A stretch of 14,900 nt of DNA from Verrucomicrobiota bacterium (GTDB lineage Bacteria > Chlamydiota > Chlamydiia > Chlamydiales > JAEYWL01), in assembly GCA_023428915.1 (NCBI GenBank), contig JAEYWL010000094.1, forward strand, positions 1 to 14,900, read 5' to 3'. Each line of letters begins with the position of its first letter. The stretch's first letter is position 1. A program made the position numbers and the translations under genes. The notes under the pieces were generated by a model. It was given only the letters and a program-made list of their open reading frames with translations. It had not been told where the DNA came from and made no database searches. Shown in pieces: positions 7,488 through 14,850 of this stretch.

Positions 7488-9277
7488 TTATTGTTTTCTG
7501 CCTCTTGAATACTTACTAGGGCGCTATAGGCCCCTTTCATGGCTAATAATTCCTGAGGGGTTCCCTCTTCAAGGATGCCGCCTTCCTTTAAATAATAAAC
7601 ATAATCCAGCTGCTGCAAAATCGAAGTCCGGTGGGTGATGAGGATAATGGTCTTTGTGCGATTATTGTTTAAAGCCGAAAACACTTTTTTCTCAGTTTCC
7701 GCATCAAGCGACGAAAAAATATCGTCTAAAAGCAAGATGGGGCGTTGGCTAAATAGTGCTCTTGCAATAGCTGTACGCTGTCTTTGCCCTCCGGATAAAG
7801 TAATGCCTTTTTCTCCTACCACGGTTTCGTATTGCATGGGAAAGGCGACTATTGTGCTGTGCAAATCGGCAAACTCTGCAGCTTCTTCAACTAATTCACT
7901 AGGAGGGTTGATCACGCCCAAGGCTATATTTTCTGCTATAGAGCGGGAGAATAAAAAAGGCTGCTGTTCTACTGTAGCCATTGCTTTTCGTATGGCATCT
8001 ACTGAGTAATTGTGAAGGTCTTCTCCATTGAAAAAGACGGTGCCTTGCGGCACTTCGTAATCGCGGTTTAACAATTTAATTAAAGTGGTTTTTCCTGAGC
8101 CCACCGGTCCAGTAATGCCGATTAAGCGCTTGGCTGGAATTCTGCAGGAAAAGTTAAGTAAAGCAGGTGCATCGCGCCCTTTATAAGTAAAAGAAAGGTG
8201 CTTAATTTCTATAGCTGCCGGTTCAGAGAGGTTTTGCAAAGGATTTTCTGCTTCAACGATCTCTATTGGTTCCTGGTAGATTTGCCACAAACGCTCATAG
8301 GCTGCCCGCCCCTTTTCATAAATAGGCAGCACCCAACCGAGCATTAGGACGGGTATATATAGATAGGATTGAATCAGCATAAATGAAATAAAATCCGCGG
8401 TTTCTAATTGCTGATAGCCTAATAAATTGAGATAAGCTGCAAGCAGGACTAAGGATAAGGTCATGCATTTAGTGATCAGAGTGAGCAGCGGGTATAATAA
8501 CCCTTGCAATAAGGTAAGGTGCAGGTTTAAGCGCAAAAAAACTTTGCAGGCTTTTGAAAATTTTTGCGTCATTTGCTCTTCAACGGCATAGCCTTTAATG
8601 ATTCTAATGCCGTTATAACTTTCATGAGTGAGGGCGCTCATTTCCGCTAAGGCTTGCTGCACTTTTAAAGAAACGTTGTACGCCCGGCCCTCAACGCTAA
8701 ACATTAATAGCGGTAAAATGAGCAAAGGTAAAAGAGAAAAAGAGGCTAACAATGGGGATAGATAAAATAGTGCGATAAAGGCAGGGCTCACTAAGGTTAA
8801 AAAGTAAAGCGGGTACATGATGCCAGGCCCCAGCACTTCGCGATAAGCTGAGAGATCGTTAGTTAGGCGGCTGACAAGCTCTCCAATACCGTATTTATCA
8901 AAAAATACCATCGATTGCCGGCTGATTTTCTGAAAAATTCGCAGTTGCAGTTCGCTTTCCACATCGCGGCTGACAGTAATAAACGAAGTCCGCATTTTGT
9001 ATTTAAAATAAGCTGAAACTGAAGCTGTCAGTAAAAGAAGGGTTGTCCAGGGCAGCAGATACTGTGCATAAGATCCAAGCAAGCTGCGGGTAATTGTGTA
9101 AAGCAAGCCGCCAGGTTTCCCGGAAGAGGGATCCATGGCGATCATGGCCTGTTTAATTAGCAGCGGATTTAGGATGAGAAGGGTGTTGGAAGCTAAAACC
9201 AGGACGCACGCAAGCAATAATCTCTTTTTGTAATGGCCTATGACGTGGAAAAGTTCAAAAAGCAGGCTCTTATTCAT
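7484..9277 (-). CDS. ABC exporter half-transporter, TMD-NBD fusion with degenerate Walker B
   Basis: A full-length type IV ABC half-exporter of 597 aa (MdlA/YheI-like). A six-helix membrane domain spans about 18-320 and a C-terminal ATPase domain about 355-590. ATPase motifs are Walker A GPVGSGKT (390-397), Q-loop near Gln438, a canonical signature LSGGQRQR (494-501), Walker B LLLDD with Asp519 where the catalytic Glu normally sits, and H-loop His549. The Glu-to-Asp change with an intact signature is the pattern of the degenerate-site subunit in heterodimeric exporters such as BmrCD. First gene of a three-gene operon; an aaggtgag-type ribosome binding site precedes the ATG by about 6 nt. Likely partners are the two downstream products. 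The family exports drugs, lipids or peptides; the substrate here cannot be told. Confidence 0.94.
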   Translation of the reverse strand: MNKSLLFELFHVIGHYKKRLLLACVLVLASNTLLILNPLLIKQAMIAMDPSSGKPGGLLYTITRSLLGSYAQYLLPWTTLLLLTASVSAYFKYKMRTSFITVSRDVESELQLRIFQKISRQSMVFFDKYGIGELVSRLTNDLSAYREVLGPGIMYPLYFLTLVSPAFIALFYLSPLLASFSLLPLLILPLLMFSVEGRAYNVSLKVQQALAEMSALTHESYNGIRIIKGYAVEEQMTQKFSKACKVFLRLNLHLTLLQGLLYPLLTLITKCMTLSLVLLAAYLNLLGYQQLETADFISFMLIQSYLYIPVLMLGWVLPIYEKGRAAYERLWQIYQEPIEIVEAENPLQNLSEPAAIEIKHLSFTYKGRDAPALLNFSCRIPAKRLIGITGPVGSGKTTLIKLLNRDYEVPQGTVFFNGEDLHNYSVDAIRKAMATVEQQPFLFSRSIAENIALGVINPPSELVEEAAEFADLHSTIVAFPMQYETVVGEKGITLSGGQRQRTAIARALFSQRPILLLDDIFSSLDAETEKKVFSALNNNRTKTIILITHRTSILQQLDYVYYLKEGGILEEGTPQELLAMKGAYSALVSIQEAENNK

Positions 9278-9305
9278 CTTAACTCACCTTACGCAAACTG
9301 GGATA

Positions 9306-9403
9306 AATCTCGATCATGCTTTTCGCAGATTTCGTTCTGCTGAGTTTGGGCAAAGATCTTAATCTCGATCTAGATTAAGATTATGATCAAGATTAAGATC
9401 TTT
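9306..9403. promoter_or_regulatory. Intergenic repeat cluster upstream of the ABC operon and downstream of rseP
   Basis: A 13-bp perfect inverted repeat, aaagatcttaatc (9352-9364) and gattaagatcttt (9391-9403), encloses a 26-nt spacer. Within it the 10-mer AGATTAAGAT occurs at 9372-9381 and 9390-9399, and its inverse ATCTTAATCT at 9356-9365. A second 10-mer, AATCTCGATC, occurs at both 9306-9315 and 9361-9370. Regular spacing (starts 16 and 18 bp apart) suggests protein binding, an operator-like array for the downstream exporter operon. A terminator for rseP is an alternative, but no U-tract follows. Confidence 0.45.
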
Positions 9404-9445
9404 AAAGTTATGGGTAACAGGATGAGGAAAACACCCCCTTCCCCT

Positions 9446-11395
9446 TTACCAATGAAACAGATTAGTAAAGATCCTGCTTAGATCATTGTAAGTGATATAG
9501 AGGATAAACCCTACGATTAAGATAAAGAAGGGCACTATCAACTTTTCAATGGTTTGCGGCTTTACAGGCCTTTTGGTAATGATCTCATAGGTAAAGAGGC
9601 ATATATAACCGCCATCTAACACAGGAATAGGCAGCAGGTTAAAAATACCTAAATTCAAGCTGATGGCGGCCATCCAGAAAATCACCTCTTTAAAACCAAC
9701 CATCCAACTATTATGGACTACTTGGACAATGCCTACAGGACCTGAAATCCATTTAGGACTTAAATGGCCTGTAAAAAGCGCTTCCAATGTTCTCCATATC
9801 TCCTCAGATACATCTGTAAAGAGTTGTATAGGGCCCGGATTGTAATGGATTTTCCTATCCGCAACAGCCGGCAGTCCTAACACGAGTTGCTTTTCTTTCG
9901 ATTCCAGTTGCTGCAGCGCTTGCGCCCGTTTTTCAGGATCTTCGATCGATTCGATTTCTTTTTTTTGTTCGAGCAGGGCAGTATTTAATTGCTGCTGGTT
10001 TTCGGGAGAAAAGACAATCTCATTGCGCATTTTGGGAGTCACTGGCCTTAAGAGATAAAGGTCGCCGGCATTTTTTACAGGGTGATTGGTACCCAGAGTT
10101 GAGGCAATTTTAGCCACATCTTGCCAATTAACTTCTTTCTCAAACTGCTCATCTGCTGTTTGGCGGTCAGCTGCCACTTCTTGCTTGATGCGTTCCACAA
10201 TAATATTTACTTTTCTTTGCTGCAGCTGAGCAAGCATCTGATAGGCAGAAGAGACTTGAATACCGTCGACGGCAATAATTTTATCTCCTTCTTGCAAGGG
10301 GCCGTCTAGATCTTCAGCGTTAAAGGAAGTAAACTCGACGTTCTTATCCTTTTCAATGAATTTCAAAGGTTGTTCAACTATTGCTTTAGGCGTTAAGTTG
10401 TAGGGAATTACATACATCTTGGTAAATTTGACCGATCCTAAATTGGCGGCATGCTGCCAGTCAGTTAACTCGCCGCGCACTTCTTGATCGATTTTAAGGT
10501 CATCTACATGCACTCTAGGCACTCTTCTTTGCAAGAATTCATCGCCTCGCTGCACGGTGATAAGTGCGCGATGGTCGTTGAGCACATGATTGAGCTGTTG
10601 TAATGAAAAAATCTGCACGCCATCCACCCAAACAATCCTATCTTGCGCCTGTATGCCGCTGTTTGCCATCGGTGCACTTTCCGGAATCACTGTATTGGCT
10701 GCCGGGGAATAGATAAGGTAGCTTGCGGAATTGAGGATGCCTGTTGTCATGACCCCTTTGTCAGGATCTGCCGGATGCGGATAAGGTTTGATTTTGTATT
10801 CAAAAGGAGTTTTTTCTCCTGTCAAATAATTGACCTTATTGCCTTTAACCGTCATCAGTTCAGAACCAGTCATCGGCGCATACAAATGATCTTTGCTGCC
10901 TCTAAAGGCATAATTATCATAAGAGAGGATCTCATCGCCAGGGCGTATACCTTGTGCATAGAGTTCAGATTTTGGATCCACCCAGCCAATTTTGCTGGTA
11001 TAATCGGAAAAGTTTTTATCTCGTCCGCCTGCCAGGTAAAGAATAAAGAATAACAGCAAGGCAAATACGATATTGACCAAGGGCCCCATTAATGCCACTT
11101 GAATGCGTTGCCAAGGCCCTTTACTGAAATAGCCGCCAGGAACTTCAGCCGGATCAATTTGTCCATCTGTATCAGTGCCGGCAATTTTGACATAGCCGCC
11201 AAAAGGCAGCCAACCGAGATTCCAATCGACGCCGTTTCGTTTCCAAGTATAGATAGATTTACCTATGCCGATCCCGAAGGAATCTACCTTCATGCCTACT
11301 CGTTTGGCCATAAAGTAATGGCCGAGCTCGTGGATAAATATGAGAAATCCCAACCCAATTGCGGCAAGGATTATATAGACAATACTAGTGATCAT
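9446..11395 (-). CDS. rseP: RseP-type site-2 intramembrane zinc metalloprotease, long chlamydial form with PDZ repeats
   Basis: An inner-membrane protease that cleaves substrates within the membrane (regulated intramembrane proteolysis). The zinc-binding HELGH (His22, Glu23, His26) lies in the first helix, and the third ligand motif NLLPIPVLDGG, with Asp594, near the C-terminus. Membrane helices: about 3-24, 98-123, 565-590 and 617-640. The periplasmic part is long. It holds three PDZ-like units with GDxI..xDG-type cores, at roughly 136-205, 232-300 and 350-405, then a charged insert at about 405-515 with a helical, Gln/Glu/Lys-rich stretch (468-505). At 649 aa it is about 200 residues longer than E. 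coli RseP. A tgagg box 5-9 nt upstream supports the start. It lies 21 bp after dxr, the common bacterial order. Known chlamydial homologues sit in the same pair. Confidence 0.96.
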   Translation of the reverse strand: MITSIVYIILAAIGLGFLIFIHELGHYFMAKRVGMKVDSFGIGIGKSIYTWKRNGVDWNLGWLPFGGYVKIAGTDTDGQIDPAEVPGGYFSKGPWQRIQVALMGPLVNIVFALLLFFILYLAGGRDKNFSDYTSKIGWVDPKSELYAQGIRPGDEILSYDNYAFRGSKDHLYAPMTGSELMTVKGNKVNYLTGEKTPFEYKIKPYPHPADPDKGVMTTGILNSASYLIYSPAANTVIPESAPMANSGIQAQDRIVWVDGVQIFSLQQLNHVLNDHRALITVQRGDEFLQRRVPRVHVDDLKIDQEVRGELTDWQHAANLGSVKFTKMYVIPYNLTPKAIVEQPLKFIEKDKNVEFTSFNAEDLDGPLQEGDKIIAVDGIQVSSAYQMLAQLQQRKVNIIVERIKQEVAADRQTADEQFEKEVNWQDVAKIASTLGTNHPVKNAGDLYLLRPVTPKMRNEIVFSPENQQQLNTALLEQKKEIESIEDPEKRAQALQQLESKEKQLVLGLPAVADRKIHYNPGPIQLFTDVSEEIWRTLEALFTGHLSPKWISGPVGIVQVVHNSWMVGFKEVIFWMAAISLNLGIFNLLPIPVLDGGYICLFTYEIITKRPVKPQTIEKLIVPFFILIVGFILYITYNDLSRIFTNLFHW

Positions 11396-11416
11396 GTTTC
11401 CTCAGTTGAAATGCAT

Positions 11417-12556
11417 CTAAACGCAGGCAGCTTGCATTCTGGCCTCTCTGTCCATGCTCAAAATCTCATCGAGCGAGTTCAGGTTTATGCGCTCATGTGT
11501 TTCCATCAAATGTTCAAGTTTGTACGCAATATCTGTCCAACCAATCTGCTTATCAATAAAGCGCTGCACAAGGACTTCGTTGGCGGCGTTCATAAAGCAG
11601 GGCAAGCTGCCTCCATGTTGCATGGCATCGAATGCCAGCTGCAGGCAACGAAATTTTTTCTTGTCAGGACAAAAAAATTGTAACGTTTGGTTCTTAATAA
11701 AGTCAAACGGCTGTAACATACCCGGCTTGCGCTGGGGATAAGTCATCGCATATTGGATCGGCACGCGCATGTCCGGCTCTCCCATTTGGGACAAAATAGA
11801 GCCATCGCAGAATTCGACCATGCTATGGATAATGCTTTGCGGGTGAATGATGACTTCAATTTGTTCAAGGGGCATAGTAAAGAGCCAATGAGCTTCAATT
11901 GCTTCCAAGCCTTTATTCATAAGGGTTGAGCAATCTATGGTCACTTTAGGGCCCATATGCCAGTTTGGATGATTAAGTGCTTGATTTACAGTGATGTTCT
12001 GCAGCTGTTCCAGAGAGTAATTTCTAAACGGTCCGCCAGAGGCTGTGAGAATTAGGCGGCGCACACTAGAGATAGCTGCTTGCCCCTGCAAGCATTGAAA
12101 AATGGCGCTATGTTCGCTATCAATTGGCAGGATTGGTAAATTTTTTTCTTTTGCCAAACGGGTGAGAAGTTCGCCGGCAGAAACTAAGGCTTCTTTATTT
12201 GCTAAGGCTAAGGTTTTTCCCGCTTGTAAAGCGGCAAAAGCAGGGGCAATGCCCGCGGTGCCGGCGATCGCGCCGATGACCAGATCAGCCGTATCATAAG
12301 TAGCTGCAGCTAATAATCCTTCGCTGCCGCCAAGTACTGGGATATGGGGAAGGCGTTGCTGCAGTTCGCGCGCCTTGGCTTCATGTTGTAAAACGATCAG
12401 TTTCGGACGAAATCTACGCGCTTGCTTCTCCAATAGATCGATATTTTGCTGGGCGGCCAAGACTTCAACTGAAAAATCTGAAGGGTGGTGGTCTATAATG
12501 GCTAAGGCATTGCGGCCGATCGATCCGGTGCTGCCCAGTAAGGAAATTTTTTTCAC
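11417..12556 (-). CDS. dxr: 1-deoxy-D-xylulose 5-phosphate reductoisomerase
   Basis: Second enzyme of the MEP isoprenoid pathway: NADPH-dependent conversion of DXP to 2-C-methylerythritol 4-phosphate, in the cytosol. Numbered from the GTG at 12556: NADPH motif GSTGSIG (8-14), NKEALVSAG (about 120-128), metal-binding DSEH with Asp146 and Glu148, ASGGPFRNY, the flexible-loop region HPNWHMGPK (196-204), NKGLE with Glu218, and IHPQSIIHSMVEF. The reading frame can be extended to another GTG at 12604 (395 aa), but those 16 residues fit no family pattern and have no ribosome binding site. The inner GTG gives 379 aa and starts directly at VKKISLLGSTG, with a weak gagac upstream. All catalytic residues look intact. 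It precedes rseP, probably in one transcript. Confidence 0.96.
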   Translation of the reverse strand: MKKISLLGSTGSIGRNALAIIDHHPSDFSVEVLAAQQNIDLLEKQARRFRPKLIVLQHEAKARELQQRLPHIPVLGGSEGLLAAATYDTADLVIGAIAGTAGIAPAFAALQAGKTLALANKEALVSAGELLTRLAKEKNLPILPIDSEHSAIFQCLQGQAAISSVRRLILTASGGPFRNYSLEQLQNITVNQALNHPNWHMGPKVTIDCSTLMNKGLEAIEAHWLFTMPLEQIEVIIHPQSIIHSMVEFCDGSILSQMGEPDMRVPIQYAMTYPQRKPGMLQPFDFIKNQTLQFFCPDKKKFRCLQLAFDAMQHGGSLPCFMNAANEVLVQRFIDKQIGWTDIAYKLEHLMETHERINLNSLDEILSMDREARMQAACV

Positions 12557-12633
12557 TCGTATCTGTCTCTGATGGTTATTCTTACGTAAAAAAAAATGAT
12601 ACACGAAGGGGCGATTTATTTGTTTCTATTTTA

Positions 12634-12662
12634 TTGATTCAAATAAGTTGGGGTAGTAAATT
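12634..12662 (+). promoter_or_regulatory. Possible sigma-66/sigma-70-type promoter for the 479-aa gene
   Basis: TTGATT at 12634-12639 and TAAATT at 12657-12662 are separated by 17 bp. A strong ribosome binding site, gaggag, lies 6 nt before the ATG at 12704. The match to the -10 consensus is partial (4 of 6) and the region is A+T-rich, so chance is a real alternative. The divergent dxr promoter must lie in the same 12557-12703 gap; I could not place it. Confidence 0.3.
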
Positions 12663-12703
12663 TTGTTTGACCCAAAAAAAAAATTATATATGAGGAGATT
12701 ACT

Positions 12704-14143
12704 ATGTTATCTTCGTTAGCATCTAAGTTACCAGCTCTTAGCAAAGCACCTTCACCAACAGAAGATTTTCAAATCATTGAAAAGGAAGCCCCTAAGGCCC
12801 AATCTACAGTACAAACATCAAGTACATCATGGTTTGGTTCAAAAAAAGTAACGGAAAAAAAATCAACAGATTCATCTATAACAAATCGCCCTGCAACTGA
12901 AGCGCCCCCAACACCCCCAAGAAAATTAACTGGATCGCCAGAAACTGCTAAAAAACTTTTAGAGGAGGCATCAACTGAACCAAAAGTAAAAATATTTGCT
13001 AACTGGTTTGGTTCAAGCGATAAACCAGAAGCCTCAGCTCCTGCAAGTCCTGCAGCCAAAAAAGAAGTAAAACCTACTGCAGCTCAGGCAGAACCAAGCA
13101 CCCCTTCTACTATGCAAGCAAAGACCGCTGCAGCAACTGGCGGCGGTATATTGGGTTTTTTTACAAGCAGTGGTACAGCTGTTGAGGCGCCTAAAACAGA
13201 GGCTAAAGCCGCAGAACCGGCCGCTTCAACTTCAAGCACTGTAGCTACTGCTCAAAAGACTTCAACCTCTTGGTATAGGTGGGGTAGTTCAACACCACCG
13301 GCCGAAGAAATTCCGGTTGTAAAAGTAGAGGAGCAGCCAAAAGAAAAAACTGTAGATAAGCCAAAATCATGGAATTGGACACAGACATTTACTCTAGGGT
13401 TATATGGCGCAGAAGTTGAAACACCAGCTCCAGTAACTGTAGCGACTCCACCTTCAGGCGGAGAAGTGGCAGTGCCGGCAGTAAAAGCGTCTTTGGCGAG
13501 AAGAACCGGTCAAGCTTTTGTAAGAGCCATTAAGTTCTTGAATCCACTTAATGCAGTGTATCTAGCCAAATCTCTATTTAAAAGAGAGGGCGGCTCTGCA
13601 GAAGGCAGCACTAGAAAATGGTTCGTGTTGAAATGGCCGGCTATTTCTATAAGGGATAATCGCGTCACTAATTTCCTGGTGGATAATCGCGTGACTAAAT
13701 TCCTGGTGGATAACCGTGTAACGAATTCTTTGAAAGCTATCCTGACAGCCTGCACTTATGCCAATGCAAAAGCGGCAGCGGGTACAGCAGGTGCCTATAT
13801 TGCTACTAAAGGACGCCTTTTGTATACAGGCACTTGTGCTTTACTCATGGGTGCTTATAGACTGTTATGCAAATTGCCAATCCCAAATTTCCGTAAAAAA
13901 CCAACTCAAGAATTGTTTGAGGATCCTAGCAAACCAAAAGACGCTGCTGAAACAGTAGCTGTTAGCCGTAAACAAGCATTTTTGCAAGGGGCCGGCGCTG
14001 GTGCTCTTTGGCTTGCAAAAGGAATTATAGCTTTGCCGCCTCGTTGTGTTGAGCTATTTAAAAAACCCATTCCTATTGGAGTGATAGTGACTGGGGTTTT
14101 TGCAGCAGCTGTTGGCCATGCTATTAAAGAGCATAATGCGTAG
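12704..14143 (+). CDS. Unrecognised A/P/S/T-rich protein with W-motifs and hydrophobic C-terminus, candidate effector
   Basis: I know no family for this 479-aa product. There is no cleavable signal peptide. Residues 1-260 are low-complexity and rich in Ala, Pro, Ser, Thr, Lys and Glu, punctuated by aromatic motifs: SWFGSKK (42-48), NWFGSSDK (100-107), GFFTSSG (151-157), SWYRWGSS (189-196) and SWNWTQTF (222-229). Residues 318-344 hold three tandem copies of DNRVTxFLV, the third degenerate. The C-terminal third has helical or hydrophobic stretches at about 356-390, 425-447 and 456-474. A disordered N-terminus plus hydrophobic C-terminal hairpins would suit a type III-secreted chlamydial protein that inserts in or binds host membranes, but that is inference. 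Expression signals look strong (gaggag). It is transcribed divergently from dxr, alone, and no convincing terminator lies within about 180 bp downstream. Confidence 0.82.
   Translation: MLSSLASKLPALSKAPSPTEDFQIIEKEAPKAQSTVQTSSTSWFGSKKVTEKKSTDSSITNRPATEAPPTPPRKLTGSPETAKKLLEEASTEPKVKIFANWFGSSDKPEASAPASPAAKKEVKPTAAQAEPSTPSTMQAKTAAATGGGILGFFTSSGTAVEAPKTEAKAAEPAASTSSTVATAQKTSTSWYRWGSSTPPAEEIPVVKVEEQPKEKTVDKPKSWNWTQTFTLGLYGAEVETPAPVTVATPPSGGEVAVPAVKASLARRTGQAFVRAIKFLNPLNAVYLAKSLFKREGGSAEGSTRKWFVLKWPAISIRDNRVTNFLVDNRVTKFLVDNRVTNSLKAILTACTYANAKAAAGTAGAYIATKGRLLYTGTCALLMGAYRLLCKLPIPNFRKKPTQELFEDPSKPKDAAETVAVSRKQAFLQGAGAGALWLAKGIIALPPRCVELFKKPIPIGVIVTGVFAAAVGHAIKEHNA
13655..13735 (+). repeat. Three in-frame 27-bp tandem repeats
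   Basis: The units are 13655-13681, 13682-13708 and 13709-13735, each starting gataa(t/c)cg. They encode DNRVTNFLV, DNRVTKFLV and DNRVTNSLK. Units 1 and 2 differ at only a few bases; unit 3 has drifted more. The 27-bp period keeps the reading frame, which suggests recent in-frame duplication within a protein-coding gene. Confidence 0.9.
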
Positions 14144-14482
14144 TAATTTTTCCATGATGGCTTATTAGTACATATATGATACACATAACTTTTTTAGTTC
14201 TTAAAACTTTAAGTCCGACGCAAGATAAAGCTACTTTGAGTTCTGTACCTTTGCAAAATACCTAGTTAAAACGACACTACACAGCAAACATACAGGTCCT
14301 TTTCAGTGAAAGCATTTACAACTTTTCAATCAACACCTAGCTCTCTGAGTTAATAGAGAGTTAGGTGTCTTCCCACACAGCTCACAATATGTAAACAACA
14401 TTCAAATCCTGTAGAGGCTGTGAAAAATGAGCAATAGCTTTTGTAAAAGTCTATTTTATAGTAACTAACCATATAAATTAAT
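14144..14482. other. Non-coding gap of 339 bp
   Basis: Apart from the stem-loop at 14333-14368 I see no gene, tRNA or convincing promoter here. The sequence is A+T-rich. It separates the end of the 479-aa gene from the MITE-like element. Confidence 0.5.
14333..14368. terminator. Stem-loop, possible weak terminator
   Basis: Bases 14333-14346 (acacctagctctct) pair with 14355-14368 (agagagttaggtgt) through 14 pairs, including one G-U wobble, around an 8-nt loop. Only a short pyrimidine run (cttccc) follows, and the nearest upstream gene ends 190 bp earlier, so terminator function is uncertain. It could instead be a small palindromic repeat. Confidence 0.5.
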
Positions 14483-14677
14483 GAAGCGCGGCAGCGCTGA
14501 CAGTGGTTAGCCCCGCGTGAAGATATCTGCAGGGGTCTCCCTGCAGATATCGGAACGTGGGGTTAAGATTGCTACCGCAGCTCGATATCTTTTTACATAT
14601 TTACCCCACGTTTCAGCACGTCTGCGGCGGCTTTCACTTTCACGCGGGGCTAACCACTGTCAGCGCTACCGCGCTTC
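14483..14677. mobile_element. MITE-like element, 195 bp with 39-bp terminal inverted repeats and nested hairpins
   Basis: The ends 14483-14521 and 14639-14677 are reverse complements with a single mismatch in 39 bp (core gacagtggttagccccgcg). Inside, 14522-14534 and 14539-14551 form a perfect 13-bp hairpin (gatatctgcaggg, loop gtct). aacgtggggttaa at about 14554-14566 pairs with ttaccccacgtt at 14601-14612, with one bulge. A further weaker pairing, 14571-14580 with 14622-14631, would cross the previous one. It is clearly more G+C-rich than its flanks. No transposase is encoded; the open frame across it is a by-product of the palindromes. I could not see an obvious target-site duplication. Confidence 0.85.
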
Positions 14678-14781
14678 GAGTATATTTTTCAATAAGAGAT
14701 TGTTGAAGGCGTCTATTGAAATTTGTAATTACGCCTAAGACATAGTGTGATGGCGCGCTAATAGAATTTAGCCAAAAAAAA

Positions 14782-14850
14782 GAGTTGCTCCTTTAATCTG
14801 ATTAAAAATCAAAACAATCAACGGCCTCTTTGGGCCAAAAGGAGCAACTC
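14782..14850 (+). promoter_or_regulatory. Structured leader sequestering the transposase ribosome binding site
   Basis: gagttgctccttt (14782-14794) is perfectly complementary to aaaggagcaactc (14838-14850), which contains the Shine-Dalgarno aaaggag and ends directly at the ATG. The enclosed 43 nt hold two smaller hairpins: tgatt/aatca (14799-14811) and ggcc/ggcc (14823-14836). The predicted fold is a three-way junction that would hide the ribosome binding site in read-through transcripts, a known strategy for limiting transposase expression. It may alternatively be part of the non-coding left end (bridge-RNA region) of an IS110-type element. Confidence 0.7.

Noticed and set aside
11099..11683. 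194-aa open frame on the plus strand antisense to rseP and dxr
   Set aside because: Both genes below it have intact family motifs on the minus strand; the antisense frame has no family features.
13655..13735. Possible CRISPR-like repeats
   Set aside because: The three units are directly adjacent without spacers and stay in frame in a protein gene; a coding tandem repeat.
14517..14738. 73-aa open frame across the MITE-like element
   Set aside because: It lies mostly inside the inverted repeats, has no ribosome binding site and reads like translated palindrome; not a gene.
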